Origin: Treponema sp.
GTDB taxonomy: Bacteria; Spirochaetota; Spirochaetia; Treponematales; Treponemataceae
Assembly (NCBI GenBank): GCA_014804005.1
Contig: JAAVAP010000014.1
Coordinates: 105,954-169,953, forward strand
Length of the DNA: 64,000 bases
Reading direction: 5' to 3'
Shown piece by piece: positions 10,601-18,295 of this stretch (within the stretch, counting starts at the first letter, position 1; every line of letters starts with the position of its first letter). The position numbers and the translations under genes are program-made. The notes beneath the pieces were generated by a model, which made no database searches, was not told where the DNA came from, and saw only the letters and a list, made by a program, of their open reading frames with translations.

Positions 10601-11509
10601 TATGATGTCAATCCACGGCTTGTCGGCTTCTTTCCACATACACGCGTAGCCTTGGAATGTCACGCCCGAATCGTTTCCTGCGGTGTCGCCAGTGCTTGTG
10701 AAAATCTTCAAGATGTGCTTCTTTTCGTCCAAATTGCGGAGGTCGCATTCCTTCAACGTAACGCGAATTTCCCATGAGCGGAGCGCGTCCACCACTATGT
10801 CGCTTCCCGAAGTTCTGTCGGATTCGCTCTGCACTATTCTTTTTTTGAAAAGATAAGAGTCATCATCTTGTGTTCCGTCTTCTTTTATGAGCACTTCAAC
10901 ATATTTTATTCCGTTTTCTTCGGAAGTTTTTCCTGAAATATTAAAGTCGCCCGTCAAAAATTGCGTTACCTTCGTAATGTCCCTATAATCATCGATTTTC
11001 GAAAATGTCTCAAAATCTTGTACAAGGTTCGGCGAGGAAATAGTAACTTTTGGCGCGCTTTTGTCTATGATTACGTCGCGGCTTTTTGTGCTTTCTTCCG
11101 AAGAATTTCCGCTTTCGTCGATGGCCCTTACTTCTATCGTAAAAGTTCCACCTTCTTTAGAATATATGGTCGCGTTTTTTATAGTCCACGACACGCTTTT
11201 TTTGCTTGCCGCAATCCATTCGGAATCAGGGTCGGGAACGAAACTATCTGTGCCTTTCGCCTTTATCTGCCACCCCGAGCCATTGTGTTGCCATATAGTT
11301 CCGTCCAATTCCACAGTCACTGTGCCCACGGCAAAATCATCGGTAACTAAGCCGCGTATGTCGAATTTTTCGGGCACATTTTCGCGCGCTTCGGGCGATT
11401 TTATTGTAACTTTAGGGCCTTTAATATCCACAGAATCTCCCAAGCCTGTATTGCACGCGCTCAAAAAAAGCGCGCTCTGCACAAAGATAAAAATTGCGAA
11501 TGTTTTCAT
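7640..11509 (-). CDS. Giant Ig-like repeat lipoprotein, paralogue B
   Basis: About 1289 residues from ATG 11509, which begins MKTFAIFIFVQSALFLSAC, a lipoprotein signal with lipobox LSAC. The mature end NTGLGDSVDIKGPKV matches its neighbour's TTGLGESIDLEAPVL, so the two are paralogues. Ig-like strands (PKVTIKSP, PKVTISSP) occupy the N-terminal half. Further on, FKVDCQTPGVTLQYDCD resembles the chitobiase/hexosaminidase C-terminal domain. The track's start at 11548 overlaps the upstream stop and lacks a signal peptide at its own end. The only AGGAGG lies about 17 nt before ATG 11509, unusually far. A surface-exposed lipid-anchored protein is inferred; ligand unknown. Confidence 0.8.
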   Translation of the reverse strand: MKTFAIFIFVQSALFLSACNTGLGDSVDIKGPKVTIKSPEARENVPEKFDIRGLVTDDFAVGTVTVELDGTIWQHNGSGWQIKAKGTDSFVPDPDSEWIAASKKSVSWTIKNATIYSKEGGTFTIEVRAIDESGNSSEESTKSRDVIIDKSAPKVTISSPNLVQDFETFSKIDDYRDITKVTQFLTGDFNISGKTSEENGIKYVEVLIKEDGTQDDDSYLFKKRIVQSESDRTSGSDIVVDALRSWEIRVTLKECDLRNLDEKKHILKIFTSTGDTAGNDSGVTFQGYACMWKEADKPWIDIILGDEDAPKNVYSGSSILGNAYDDTAIKSVNVTIKKKGVTSALSDEWNKRQIYSADDDKEDQNNVYFELPLPTDSDVYLVEITATDKKDKVSDTKTGWVKVVDKTFPSVDVSHEEGGNLFCDANGNFTFTIISKDETKVNSLKMAYIINPTDTIEYSDSNSGKWTNNPTNLNDLKEGKVYTIGPKDTGKTVYENGLTRKVYENEVTINIFNDLGIDIDKRKLTNQTFVFRVEDGDGNALTSTYAIQGDIDSPKIEFTKLEYYSYEGSNPSDTRDQEGKDKDGNISELPPFSDKTVVKIYGKISDNSSYIWESGGTKALPKLEIKANGMIQASKDVTVKNDGTFVATARNLNGASLVFEVTATDLGGNTETKKYSLLVDSQTSKVEYISALNPDEYYRVGDIIDIFIHFNKKLNFSGTTSITLNNGKAINEFKIKGETNTDKYTNKNIGENDILFEYRIDQNDDTDQLTVKEVKFGNVKDSSQDVTEAMQTSIDAITGNAGFGKNLGQMKKIGIITSVPNITGMEYNETNRTLTITYDKAVAKGKGDVEITQSNVDSVPAVLSEAEGRIFFANSPSLKQYYDLTTNGATKGKDGSFKADLTSKYVLKYEIDPEYKYYKDVIKAYEATGACKLSQNVRAQGVEIDGRKVTVKFNSPLPCKGATYEIKVLDGFMQDKNGGSKFSATGRTDSYIAQGIEAPVIRINKGTATTVNADWTAKQPLTTEFKVDCQTPGVTLQYDCDQYTRKAFTVVGHGSDNPTIVNYINTQNPTDSLNAYIANKGQVYNTSGRYETPVTLGNEANHAALEYNITATATNDTDRESAYAVAYRTTIEITGLADNNVPNTEANWNGLDKTKCRGIGIFIRGGDVLSGSNITQGLPTNWDTNDYEKVCLLTKEGNNTYYFTTWGITTNYYFRFLAGLMDDETRSSNTKGISQGPYGGISAQNSWTSFYSTYPVPPGGHAQIQNTGTGGEGLLFEMGPKVQQYRRPQ

Positions 11510-11537
11510 AAATTTTATTTTCTGTTCCTCCTGCATT

Positions 11538-14500
11538 TTAATCAGCATTATAAAACAACCAGCCGTAATACCTTTTGTTCTTGCAATAATGATACATTCC
11601 GTAAGTCACGTTTGGATTTGCAGGGTCTTGGAAATTTACAGAATATGTTTGCAAGTTGAATTTGTCCAAAATCTGCCAGCTCACCCAATAAAAATGTTTA
11701 TAATCATCTGTGTTTTCTTCACCTGTATACGCTATCTGATAATTGCTGCGAGGCTCGCCACTTTGAATCAAAGGCCAGCCCGCTGTGTAAGAAGTGCCTT
11801 CCGGTACTTGTGAGCCAGAAATGAGAAGTGGGGTTTTTATGTCGTCACCTTCCTTGATAATTTTGTTTAAACCATGTCTAGTATCACCGCCATTATTGTT
11901 TTTTCGCCAATCTCCGCCGACACTTCCGTTGATATTATTGTCATCTTGATAGTTCAAATAATAATGTATGACTGTCTTGAACGCGCCTTCCTGTCCTATG
12001 GCACTGTCCATAGGAGCTTTCGTTGCCTGAGCCTTGATGTAGATTTTTTCAGAAATTTCGTTGCTATTTGTTCCTATTCCAAAGGCTCTGCTAGTGCCGT
12101 ATGTGATAATTGGATCGGAATTTATTTGTATTCCATTAAAACCATTGAAACTTAGATCAGGTATTGTATTTGTGTATTCGACACCTTCCTTGTTCCCATC
12201 AATATTTAATTTCTTTATAGTATCTGTCGAAACTGGAGTTGAGTTTTCTTTGCGTATGCCATATTGCACCGTTGCGCCGGGAGTTTCGCAGTCAATTTTG
12301 AACGTAGTTCGTGCCGCACGAGTAAATTGTGCAGCACCTGTTTTCAATTCCGCTATATCAACAGGATGATCTGGTACAGCACCTTCATCGAAAGGATTGT
12401 CGTTAATGCCGTTCGTTGCGGTGCGGTTTACGCGAATTATCGGAGTGGCTACAGGTCCTACCCAAAATTTATACGAATCGTTCGAACCGTTAAGTTTGAG
12501 TTCGCTATCATCGGCAGGGCTATAAGAATTGTAGGCTTCATCGCGTACTGTGAAATTTTTGAAAAGGATTTTATATTCCACTCCGTTTACGAGGTCACCA
12601 GTAAAATCATCGTCATCGATTTCCAGCGTCATATTATTTCCGTTTTGCTTCATTCTTGAAGAAGCATCGATTTCCGCCCTGTGATATCCGGCTTTTTCTA
12701 AAACCTTTCTCAATTCAGCGACCGTTTTTCCTTCTGGTGTGTTTGTTGTGTCGCCAATATTATACTGGTATGCCAAAACATATTTTGTCGTAAGGTCGGG
12801 AACCATATTGCCGTTCTTCTCAACTATGCCGTTCGTGTACTGCATATACGGACCTTTCGGTATGAGTGTATTTTTATAGAATCTATCATTGCTTGACAAA
12901 TCGTCAGTGCCGCACAAAGTCTCTTTGTCTTTCGGATCGCTCAATTTTTCATTGTAGATTTTCTGGAACACTTCTTCATCTATGACTGGAGGAATATACC
13001 AGCCGTCCGTGCGCTGTATTATTACAGTGCCGCTTTCCACGGTGACAGGCTCGTTGAATTGGAATGTTATTGTAGTCGCACCATTTTTTTTCGTCACTAC
13101 GCCGCCCATGCCCGGTGTCATGCCCTTTATATACGGGGCAATTGAATCGATTGCGTATTTTTTACCGTCAACTTCATTTATATCTTTAAAATCTTTGTCT
13201 GGATTTTTAATGTTGCCTTCCAAGACCGCGACACCATCTTTCGGCACTGTTATGTTGCCGATTGCGAGATTTGTGCATTCAATTCCTGCAGGCACATAAT
13301 ATTCAAAATAAAGCGTGTTTGAATTGCTTCCTCCTGTATATTTTGCGCGGCGGTTTTCTGGCGGTACATTGTTTCCGTTTTTGTCCCTGAAACCTGTGCC
13401 TGAAAGTTGGATATACGGCGTGCCGTTTACATAGACTTTGTAGTCAAAGTTCGCCTGAAGCCTTATCTTGTTTTCATCTTCTTTACTTGTAAATATAGTT
13501 CCGTTACTTTTTTCGCAAGTTATGCTTTGCAAAACTCCGAACTGGTCGAATTGAATTGTGAGGGTTTCACCTGGATTATTGCCGCCGATTTGGTCTGTTG
13601 CGGACAATATATATTTGTAGACTTTGTTGAGATTCGCCTCGTCCGTTCCAAATGTAATCGTAATGTCATCGCCGGATTCATTGGATTCGTTTACGGTTTT
13701 TCCGTTGTCGCTTCCTACAACAGAGAACTTCGTTATTTTTAGATTGCTGTCCGAATATGGACGAATCGTAAATGTAGTCTCTCTATTGGCGAGCGGAGTG
13801 AACGTAAGATTGTCGGCAGGTTCTTTATCATCAATGCCATTATTATAACCTACTCTGAACTTCGGCGCGGAACTTATTTTGCTCAGGCGGAAAGTGCTCG
13901 TTACCAAATTTCCGGTCGGGTCTTTCGCGGCAATCATAAAGACTTTGTTTTCATTGTGGGGAGAACCGTCTGCCTTGATGAAATCCTCGAAAAAGTTGTA
14001 TGTTTTGGAGAATGCGTATGTGGACTTGCCCGAAACTTTGTCGGTGGGAATTGCGTCCAATTTGTATATTTTTATTCCGCTGCTGTCTTTGTCCGCCCTG
14101 AAATCGTAATCCTTAAACAACGTTTCCGCATTGGGAATGTCGTCGTTGCCTTTCGGAAGCCACGCAATCGCTATTTTGTCCAAACCGTCTTCATTATCGA
14201 TGACTCTTCCTTCTATTGTGAATTCGCCATTGATCAAAGCGGGTGCGGTATTTTGCTCGGGCGCGTCCACTACTATAACTGGCGCGGCCGCGTTTGTGAT
14301 TTTGACTGGAATTGCCTCGAAATATATTCCGTCTTCTCTTATATTATTGTTTTTGACAGAAGAGTCTTCGATTTTCATCACAATATAATATGTGCCGAGT
14401 TCTAACTCTTTAGTATCAATTTCAAAGCTCAAGTCGCGGCTTCCATCTTCAAACTTATAATTAGAAAAATCAACAGAATATTTGTCGCTGAACTCGCCTT

Positions 14501-15440
14501 CTTTTATGAGACTGCCAGTGTAATTGCAGGATTTTAGCTTGTCGTCGTCAAATACGGTTATTATTATAGGAGAGTATCTTTCAATTTCGATATGACCATC
14601 GGATTGCATTGAAACAGATGAGACGTGCGGACGATTGTATTCGGATTCCCATGCGAATACATTCCCTTCTTTATTGATGACTTTGTTTCCAGCTTCATCT
14701 GACACATTCAGACGAGGGCTTATGTAATGCAAGCCTTTCTGTGGGAGCACCTCTTCTGTTATCGTAAAATTCGGATAATATTTGTTGTCTTGCGAATCTG
14801 CGGGAATGCCTTCTTTTATGATGGTTTCTTCTTTTGTCTCGGGATTCACTTCGTAAAGGTCGAGCGAAACCTCCCCGATGCTGTAGTTGTCATCGAGCGT
14901 CGTAACCAAAGTAATTTTTTCGTTTTGAAAATTGTCTTTGTTTTTCGGATCGTTCTTCAATTCGGTGATGCCACCGCTTTCTGTAAACCGCTCAAGCGGA
15001 TAAAGCCTCGCCACATAGTCGCCTCGCACAATGGATATTGTGTCCGTTGTGGGATTTTGGCTGTCAATGAGAAGCATTATTCGCTGGTGGGAATTGTCCG
15101 AGCCGTTTTTCAGCGCGTCGTAGGCATACGCTTCGAATTCCACTTCATATTCGCCGTCAAACGAAAAATCACACTCCCATTTTTCGCCGGAGAGAGTGGC
15201 CGTTTTTTTGTCGCTTATGGTTTCGCCGTTTTTTTTGTATTTGTATTCGATTTCTACGCGATTTACACGTTTGTTGTCGGTGGCCGTTCCTTCCAAAGTG
15301 AAAGTCTTTGGAACATACGCTCCGTGCCTGGGACTTGTGATTTCCAGCACTGGAGCTTCAAGGTCTATCGATTCGCCAAGTCCTGTTGTGCATGAAAAGA
15401 GAAAAAAGGATACTGCCAAAAACGCGCATACCCCCCCCAT
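11538..15440 (-). CDS. Giant Ig-like repeat lipoprotein, paralogue A, start region interrupted by an 8-G tract
   Basis: The readable frame from ATG 15440 gives 1300 residues beginning MGGVCAFLAVSFFLFSC, a lipoprotein signal lacking basic residues. A better start is ATG 15469, with AGGTGG upstream and MRKFKFAGSIW as a basic n-region, but an 8-G tract between them puts it out of frame. One extra G would fuse it precisely to the lipobox. After Cys come TTGLGESIDLEAP, Ig-like strands (PVLEITSP, APVIVVDAP) and, near the C-terminus, FKIDCETPGATVQYG, again like chitobiase C-terminal domains. It is first in the giant cluster, 28 nt before paralogue B. As sequenced, expression would rely on the weak internal ATG, so the gene may be phase-off. 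Confidence 0.8.
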   Translation of the reverse strand: MGGVCAFLAVSFFLFSCTTGLGESIDLEAPVLEITSPRHGAYVPKTFTLEGTATDNKRVNRVEIEYKYKKNGETISDKKTATLSGEKWECDFSFDGEYEVEFEAYAYDALKNGSDNSHQRIMLLIDSQNPTTDTISIVRGDYVARLYPLERFTESGGITELKNDPKNKDNFQNEKITLVTTLDDNYSIGEVSLDLYEVNPETKEETIIKEGIPADSQDNKYYPNFTITEEVLPQKGLHYISPRLNVSDEAGNKVINKEGNVFAWESEYNRPHVSSVSMQSDGHIEIERYSPIIITVFDDDKLKSCNYTGSLIKEGEFSDKYSVDFSNYKFEDGSRDLSFEIDTKELELGTYYIVMKIEDSSVKNNNIREDGIYFEAIPVKITNAAAPVIVVDAPEQNTAPALINGEFTIEGRVIDNEDGLDKIAIAWLPKGNDDIPNAETLFKDYDFRADKDSSGIKIYKLDAIPTDKVSGKSTYAFSKTYNFFEDFIKADGSPHNENKVFMIAAKDPTGNLVTSTFRLSKISSAPKFRVGYNNGIDDKEPADNLTFTPLANRETTFTIRPYSDSNLKITKFSVVGSDNGKTVNESNESGDDITITFGTDEANLNKVYKYILSATDQIGGNNPGETLTIQFDQFGVLQSITCEKSNGTIFTSKEDENKIRLQANFDYKVYVNGTPYIQLSGTGFRDKNGNNVPPENRRAKYTGGSNSNTLYFEYYVPAGIECTNLAIGNITVPKDGVAVLEGNIKNPDKDFKDINEVDGKKYAIDSIAPYIKGMTPGMGGVVTKKNGATTITFQFNEPVTVESGTVIIQRTDGWYIPPVIDEEVFQKIYNEKLSDPKDKETLCGTDDLSSNDRFYKNTLIPKGPYMQYTNGIVEKNGNMVPDLTTKYVLAYQYNIGDTTNTPEGKTVAELRKVLEKAGYHRAEIDASSRMKQNGNNMTLEIDDDDFTGDLVNGVEYKILFKNFTVRDEAYNSYSPADDSELKLNGSNDSYKFWVGPVATPIIRVNRTATNGINDNPFDEGAVPDHPVDIAELKTGAAQFTRAARTTFKIDCETPGATVQYGIRKENSTPVSTDTIKKLNIDGNKEGVEYTNTIPDLSFNGFNGIQINSDPIITYGTSRAFGIGTNSNEISEKIYIKAQATKAPMDSAIGQEGAFKTVIHYYLNYQDDNNINGSVGGDWRKNNNGGDTRHGLNKIIKEGDDIKTPLLISGSQVPEGTSYTAGWPLIQSGEPRSNYQIAYTGEENTDDYKHFYWVSWQILDKFNLQTYSVNFQDPANPNVTYGMYHYCKNKRYYGWLFYNAD
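15431..15438 (-). repeat. Poly-G tract (8 G) at the lipoprotein A start, possible slippage site
   Basis: Eight consecutive C on the plus strand (G on the coding strand) overlap ATG 15440 and lie inside the signal-peptide coding region that begins at ATG 15469. The distance from 15469 to 15440 is 29 nt, so 9 G would restore the frame and 8 G does not; the out-of-frame read stops after about 34 codons. Confidence 0.8.
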
Positions 15441-15469
15441 ATAGAACCAGCAAATTTAAACTTTCTCAT

Positions 15470-15827
15470 AAAACCACCACCTAATAAAAAGTCATTTCAG
15501 CTCACCCAAATTTCTAGTATCCTATATTTTGCCACAATACCATTGTCGGCATAATTCCGATATTTTAGCACAAAAAAATTAAAAACTTTAACTTAAATCA
15601 AGCAAACGAGATGTAATAAATGATGAAACAAAGAACTGCAACACAAAAGTTGTACAGAAAACTTATTTTGACTAGAAAAATTTTTATCTAAATCAAAAAC
15701 CTAATATATATTATAAGGCATAATTGCTAAAAGTCAAGTTTTTTTTTAATAATATCGCAATTATAATCTAAAATCAAGGTATCTTACGAAGTTAGAAAAT
15801 CAATCGTTGGCAGAGTATTTATGAAAT
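15470..15827. other. Intergenic AT-rich stretch, nothing recognised
   Basis: This holds the AGGTGG site of the giant lipoprotein operon at its left end and presumably its promoter. No ORF, RNA gene or clear hexamer pair was recognised in the remaining AT-rich sequence. Confidence 0.4.
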
Positions 15828-15868
15828 CCAAGACAGGGGGTTTCAATGATTGAAAACCCCTGTCTTGG
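15828..15868. repeat. Near-perfect 19-bp inverted repeat with 3-nt loop
   Basis: The left arm begins CCAAGACAGGGGG and the right arm ends CCCCTGTCTTGG; 18 of 19 positions pair around a TGA loop. There is no T-run, so a simple terminator is unlikely. Its right arm reads into the first unit of the adjacent 23-bp array. Confidence 0.85.
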
Positions 15869-15999
15869 ACTATTAAAAACGACAATTTTCAATGACTAAA
15901 AACCTACGTTATAGACTGTTGAAAACGACCGTGATAGATCATTAAAAACGTACGTTATAGACTATTAAAAACGCTCGTAATAGATCATTAAAAATTCTT
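15869..15999. repeat. 23-bp degenerate tandem array
   Basis: Clear units start at 15918, 15941, 15964 and 15987, exactly 23 bp apart, with consensus RTTRAAAACGNNCGTNATAGA. Two or three more diverged units lie to the left. The CGTACG core and the ATAG..CATT.A spacing resemble the 22-bp array at 2.2 kb, suggesting one repeat family. Confidence 0.75.
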
Positions 16000-16000
16000 A

Positions 16001-16026
16001 AAATTTTTAATGTTTACAAATTCATA
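16001..16026 (+). repeat. 26-bp direct repeat, copy 1
   Basis: AAATTTTTAATGTTTACAAA followed by TTCATA; it recurs identically at 16040-16065. The pair ends the repeat-rich intergenic region. Confidence 0.85.
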
Positions 16027-16039
16027 CGGTTTTTCATGC

Positions 16040-16065
16040 AAATTTTTAATGTTTACAAATTCATA
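16040..16065 (+). repeat. 26-bp direct repeat, copy 2
   Basis: An exact copy of 16001-16026, separated from it by 13 nt. Confidence 0.85.
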
Positions 16066-16266
16066 ATATTCGCAGAAATGCTGGATTTGCGCAAACTTTG
16101 ACAAATGAAAACTCGGAAGCTGGGCGAAGCCCTGTGATGTTTTCTCCCTCAAAAAAAGCTCGCGAAGGGCTTTTTAAACCGCAAAAACGAGTGTCCTTAT
16201 TGCGACGGAGCAAGTACAACAAGCGAGCTTCTTGTGAGCGACAAGTCTTTCCTGTCGGATATTCGG

Positions 16267-16722
16267 CTAGTGATGCCTCGGCGAATGATGGGAATCCATC
16301 CTTCTTGGAGCGGGAGCGCGATTGGATCGCCTGTGGTGCGGCGGAGGAGGTGGAGGCGGATTGTGCGCAAATCGCATCGGCGGCAAAATGTACGTCTTTG
16401 AATCAAGTTCGTAAGTTCCGCGCGGGCAAACAACAATTTGCAAATGCTTGCTGTCAATCGAATAAACTGCGTCGCAAGAATCGCAATCTCCAATCCTGCA
16501 AGAAATGAGAATCGAATCTTCGAAATACAAGCCCTTGCCGTTGTTTTCCAGCGGTTCGCCCGAAACGTCGATTTCCGAGCCTGTTTTATTGATGACGGAA
16601 ATCCTTCCGAAAGACTTTCCGTCCAAATCGCGCGCGCCGCTTTCGAAAAGCCAAGATCTTTCCGCAAAACCGAGCGTGCAAATTGCGCCGAAAATCGCAA
16701 AAACCAAAATCGCTTTTTTCAT
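16267..16722 (-). CDS. Small exported protein with Pro/His/Arg-rich tail
   Basis: A 151-residue protein. The start is ATG 16722, five nt after GGAGG, giving MKKAILVFAIFGAICTLGFA as signal peptide. The folded part is about 95 residues with a CRIGDCDSCDAVY segment and strands such as FGRISVINKTGSEIDVSG. The last 35 residues switch to a run of seven prolines followed by HHRRSNRAPAPRR and a His-rich end, a low-complexity tail that might bind metal, peptidoglycan or nucleic acid. I do not recognise the family. It is a single gene upstream of which lies a 110-nt gap to the gdhA terminator. Confidence 0.6.
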   Translation of the reverse strand: MKKAILVFAIFGAICTLGFAERSWLFESGARDLDGKSFGRISVINKTGSEIDVSGEPLENNGKGLYFEDSILISCRIGDCDSCDAVYSIDSKHLQIVVCPRGTYELDSKTYILPPMRFAHNPPPPPPPHHRRSNRAPAPRRMDSHHSPRHH

Positions 16723-16785
16723 ATTTTCCTCCAAAAGTCAAGCAAGTCATAAAAAATAAACAGCACAATGCAAAATAAGTTTCAC

Positions 16786-16812
16786 AAAAAAAAGCCGCGC
16801 TTTCGCGCGGCT
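16786..16812 (-). terminator. Terminator of gdhA
   Basis: On the minus strand the stem AAGCCGCGC / GCGCGGCTT with a short GAAA loop is followed by a run of T, 20 nt after the gdhA stop codon. Confidence 0.9.
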
Positions 16813-16832
16813 TAGTTCGATTGAAATTATTT

Positions 16833-18194
16833 TTAGACAAGACCTTGGGCGATCATTGCTTCGGCAACTTTTACGAAGCCTGCGATGTTCGCGCCGGCAA
16901 CGTAATCGGTTTTTCCAACTTTTGTCTTGAGGTCGAATTTTTTGGCAGTGTTGAACGCGTTGTCGTGAATGTTTTTCATTATTCCGTCAAGCCGTCCGTC
17001 CACTTCTTCGAAGCTCCAAGAAAGACGCTCGCTGTTTTGGCTCATTTCCAAGCCGCTTACAGAAACGCCGCCCGCGTTGGACGCTTTTCCGGGAGCGAAC
17101 AAAACGCCAGCATCCTGGAATTTCTTTGTGGCTTCGATCGTGCTCGGCATGTTCGCGCCTTCCGCCACCAATTTCACGCCGTTCTTGATGAGCGCGTCCG
17201 CGTCGCTTCCGACAAGCTCGTTTTGCGTGGCGCACGGGAATGCGCAGTCAACCTTGATTCCCCATGGCTTGGCTTTTGGCGTAAATTTCGCCTTGGGATA
17301 TTTTTTGACATACTCGTCGATTCGCTTGTGAGCCTCGCGGAATTTCTTGACGTAATCCAATTTCTTTTGGTCGATTCCATCCGCGTCGTAAATGAATCCG
17401 CTTGAATCGCTCATCGTCACGACTTTCGCTCCGAATTGAATCAATTTTTCCACGGCATATTGGGCAACGTTTCCGTCTCCGCTCACCGAGCAGACTTTGC
17501 CTTTGAGCGTGTCGCCTTCTTTGGCAAGCATTTCGCGCGCAAAATAAATGAGTCCGTAGCCAGTGGCTTCCGTGCGGGCAAGGCTTCCGCCAAACTGCAA
17601 GCCCTTTCCTGTGAGAACGCCGGTAAACTCGTTGCGAAGCCGCTTGTACTGTCCGAAAAGGTAGGCGACTTCTCGTCCGCCCACGCCCTTGTCGCCTGCT
17701 GGAACGTCCGTGTCAGGTCCGATGTGTCGCTGCAATTCCGTCATGAACGACTGGCAAAAGCGCATCACTTCCGCATCGCTTTTTCCGTGCGGATCAAAAT
17801 CGCTTCCGCCTTTTCCGCCGCCCATCGGCAACGTCGTGAGGCTGTTTTTGAGAACTTGCTCGAATCCCAAAAATTTCAAGACCGAAAGGTTCACTTCCGG
17901 GCTGAAACGCAATCCGCCTTTGTACGGTCCAATCGCGCTGTTGAACTGAACGCGATAGCCGCGATTTACATGCGGCTTTCCTTTGTCGTCTGTCCATGGC
18001 ACGCGGAACATAATCACGCGCTCAGGTTCGACCATTCGTTCCAAAACCGCCGCGCTTTCCAGCTGCTTTTGCATTTTCGCGACGACTGGATCGAGCGTGG
18101 TGAGAACTTCTTCCACGGCCTGAAGGAATTCAGGCTCGTTGGCATTTTTCTGTTGGACTTCCGTCCAAATCCGCTTTACATATTCGTTTTGCAT
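16833..18194 (-). CDS. gdhA: Glutamate dehydrogenase, NADP-type
   Basis: A 453-residue enzyme interconverting 2-oxoglutarate plus ammonium and glutamate. The family's substrate-binding segment GYRVQFNSAIGPYKGGLRF, the catalytic-lysine loop PMGGGKGGSDFDP and the nucleotide-binding GDGNVAQYA are all present. Length and the hexameric small-subunit architecture match bacterial NADP-dependent GdhA. AGGAG sits 7 nt before ATG 18194, which I prefer to the ATG at 18200 only 1 nt away from it. It is monocistronic with its own strong terminator. Its role is ammonium assimilation, expected in an ammonia-rich gut environment. Confidence 0.96.
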   Translation of the reverse strand: MQNEYVKRIWTEVQQKNANEPEFLQAVEEVLTTLDPVVAKMQKQLESAAVLERMVEPERVIMFRVPWTDDKGKPHVNRGYRVQFNSAIGPYKGGLRFSPEVNLSVLKFLGFEQVLKNSLTTLPMGGGKGGSDFDPHGKSDAEVMRFCQSFMTELQRHIGPDTDVPAGDKGVGGREVAYLFGQYKRLRNEFTGVLTGKGLQFGGSLARTEATGYGLIYFAREMLAKEGDTLKGKVCSVSGDGNVAQYAVEKLIQFGAKVVTMSDSSGFIYDADGIDQKKLDYVKKFREAHKRIDEYVKKYPKAKFTPKAKPWGIKVDCAFPCATQNELVGSDADALIKNGVKLVAEGANMPSTIEATKKFQDAGVLFAPGKASNAGGVSVSGLEMSQNSERLSWSFEEVDGRLDGIMKNIHDNAFNTAKKFDLKTKVGKTDYVAGANIAGFVKVAEAMIAQGLV

Positions 18195-18260
18195 TTTCAT
18201 ACTCCTGTATTTTCATTGTAGCACACAGGTATTTTTTTTTCAATATTTTAGATATTTTAT

Positions 18261-18289
18261 TTGATAAAATCCGCTTTGCGTGTTATAAT
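18261..18289 (+). promoter_or_regulatory. Promoter giving a predicted leaderless mRNA (18296 gene)
   Basis: TTGATA, 17 nt, TATAAT, then only 6 nt to ATG 18296. Transcription would start at or next to the A of ATG. No Shine-Dalgarno is present. Confidence 0.75.
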
Positions 18290-18295
18290 AGCAGA

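Noticed and set aside
15869-15999. Possible CRISPR array
   Set aside because: Units are adjacent and degenerate with no unique spacers, and no cas gene is in the window.
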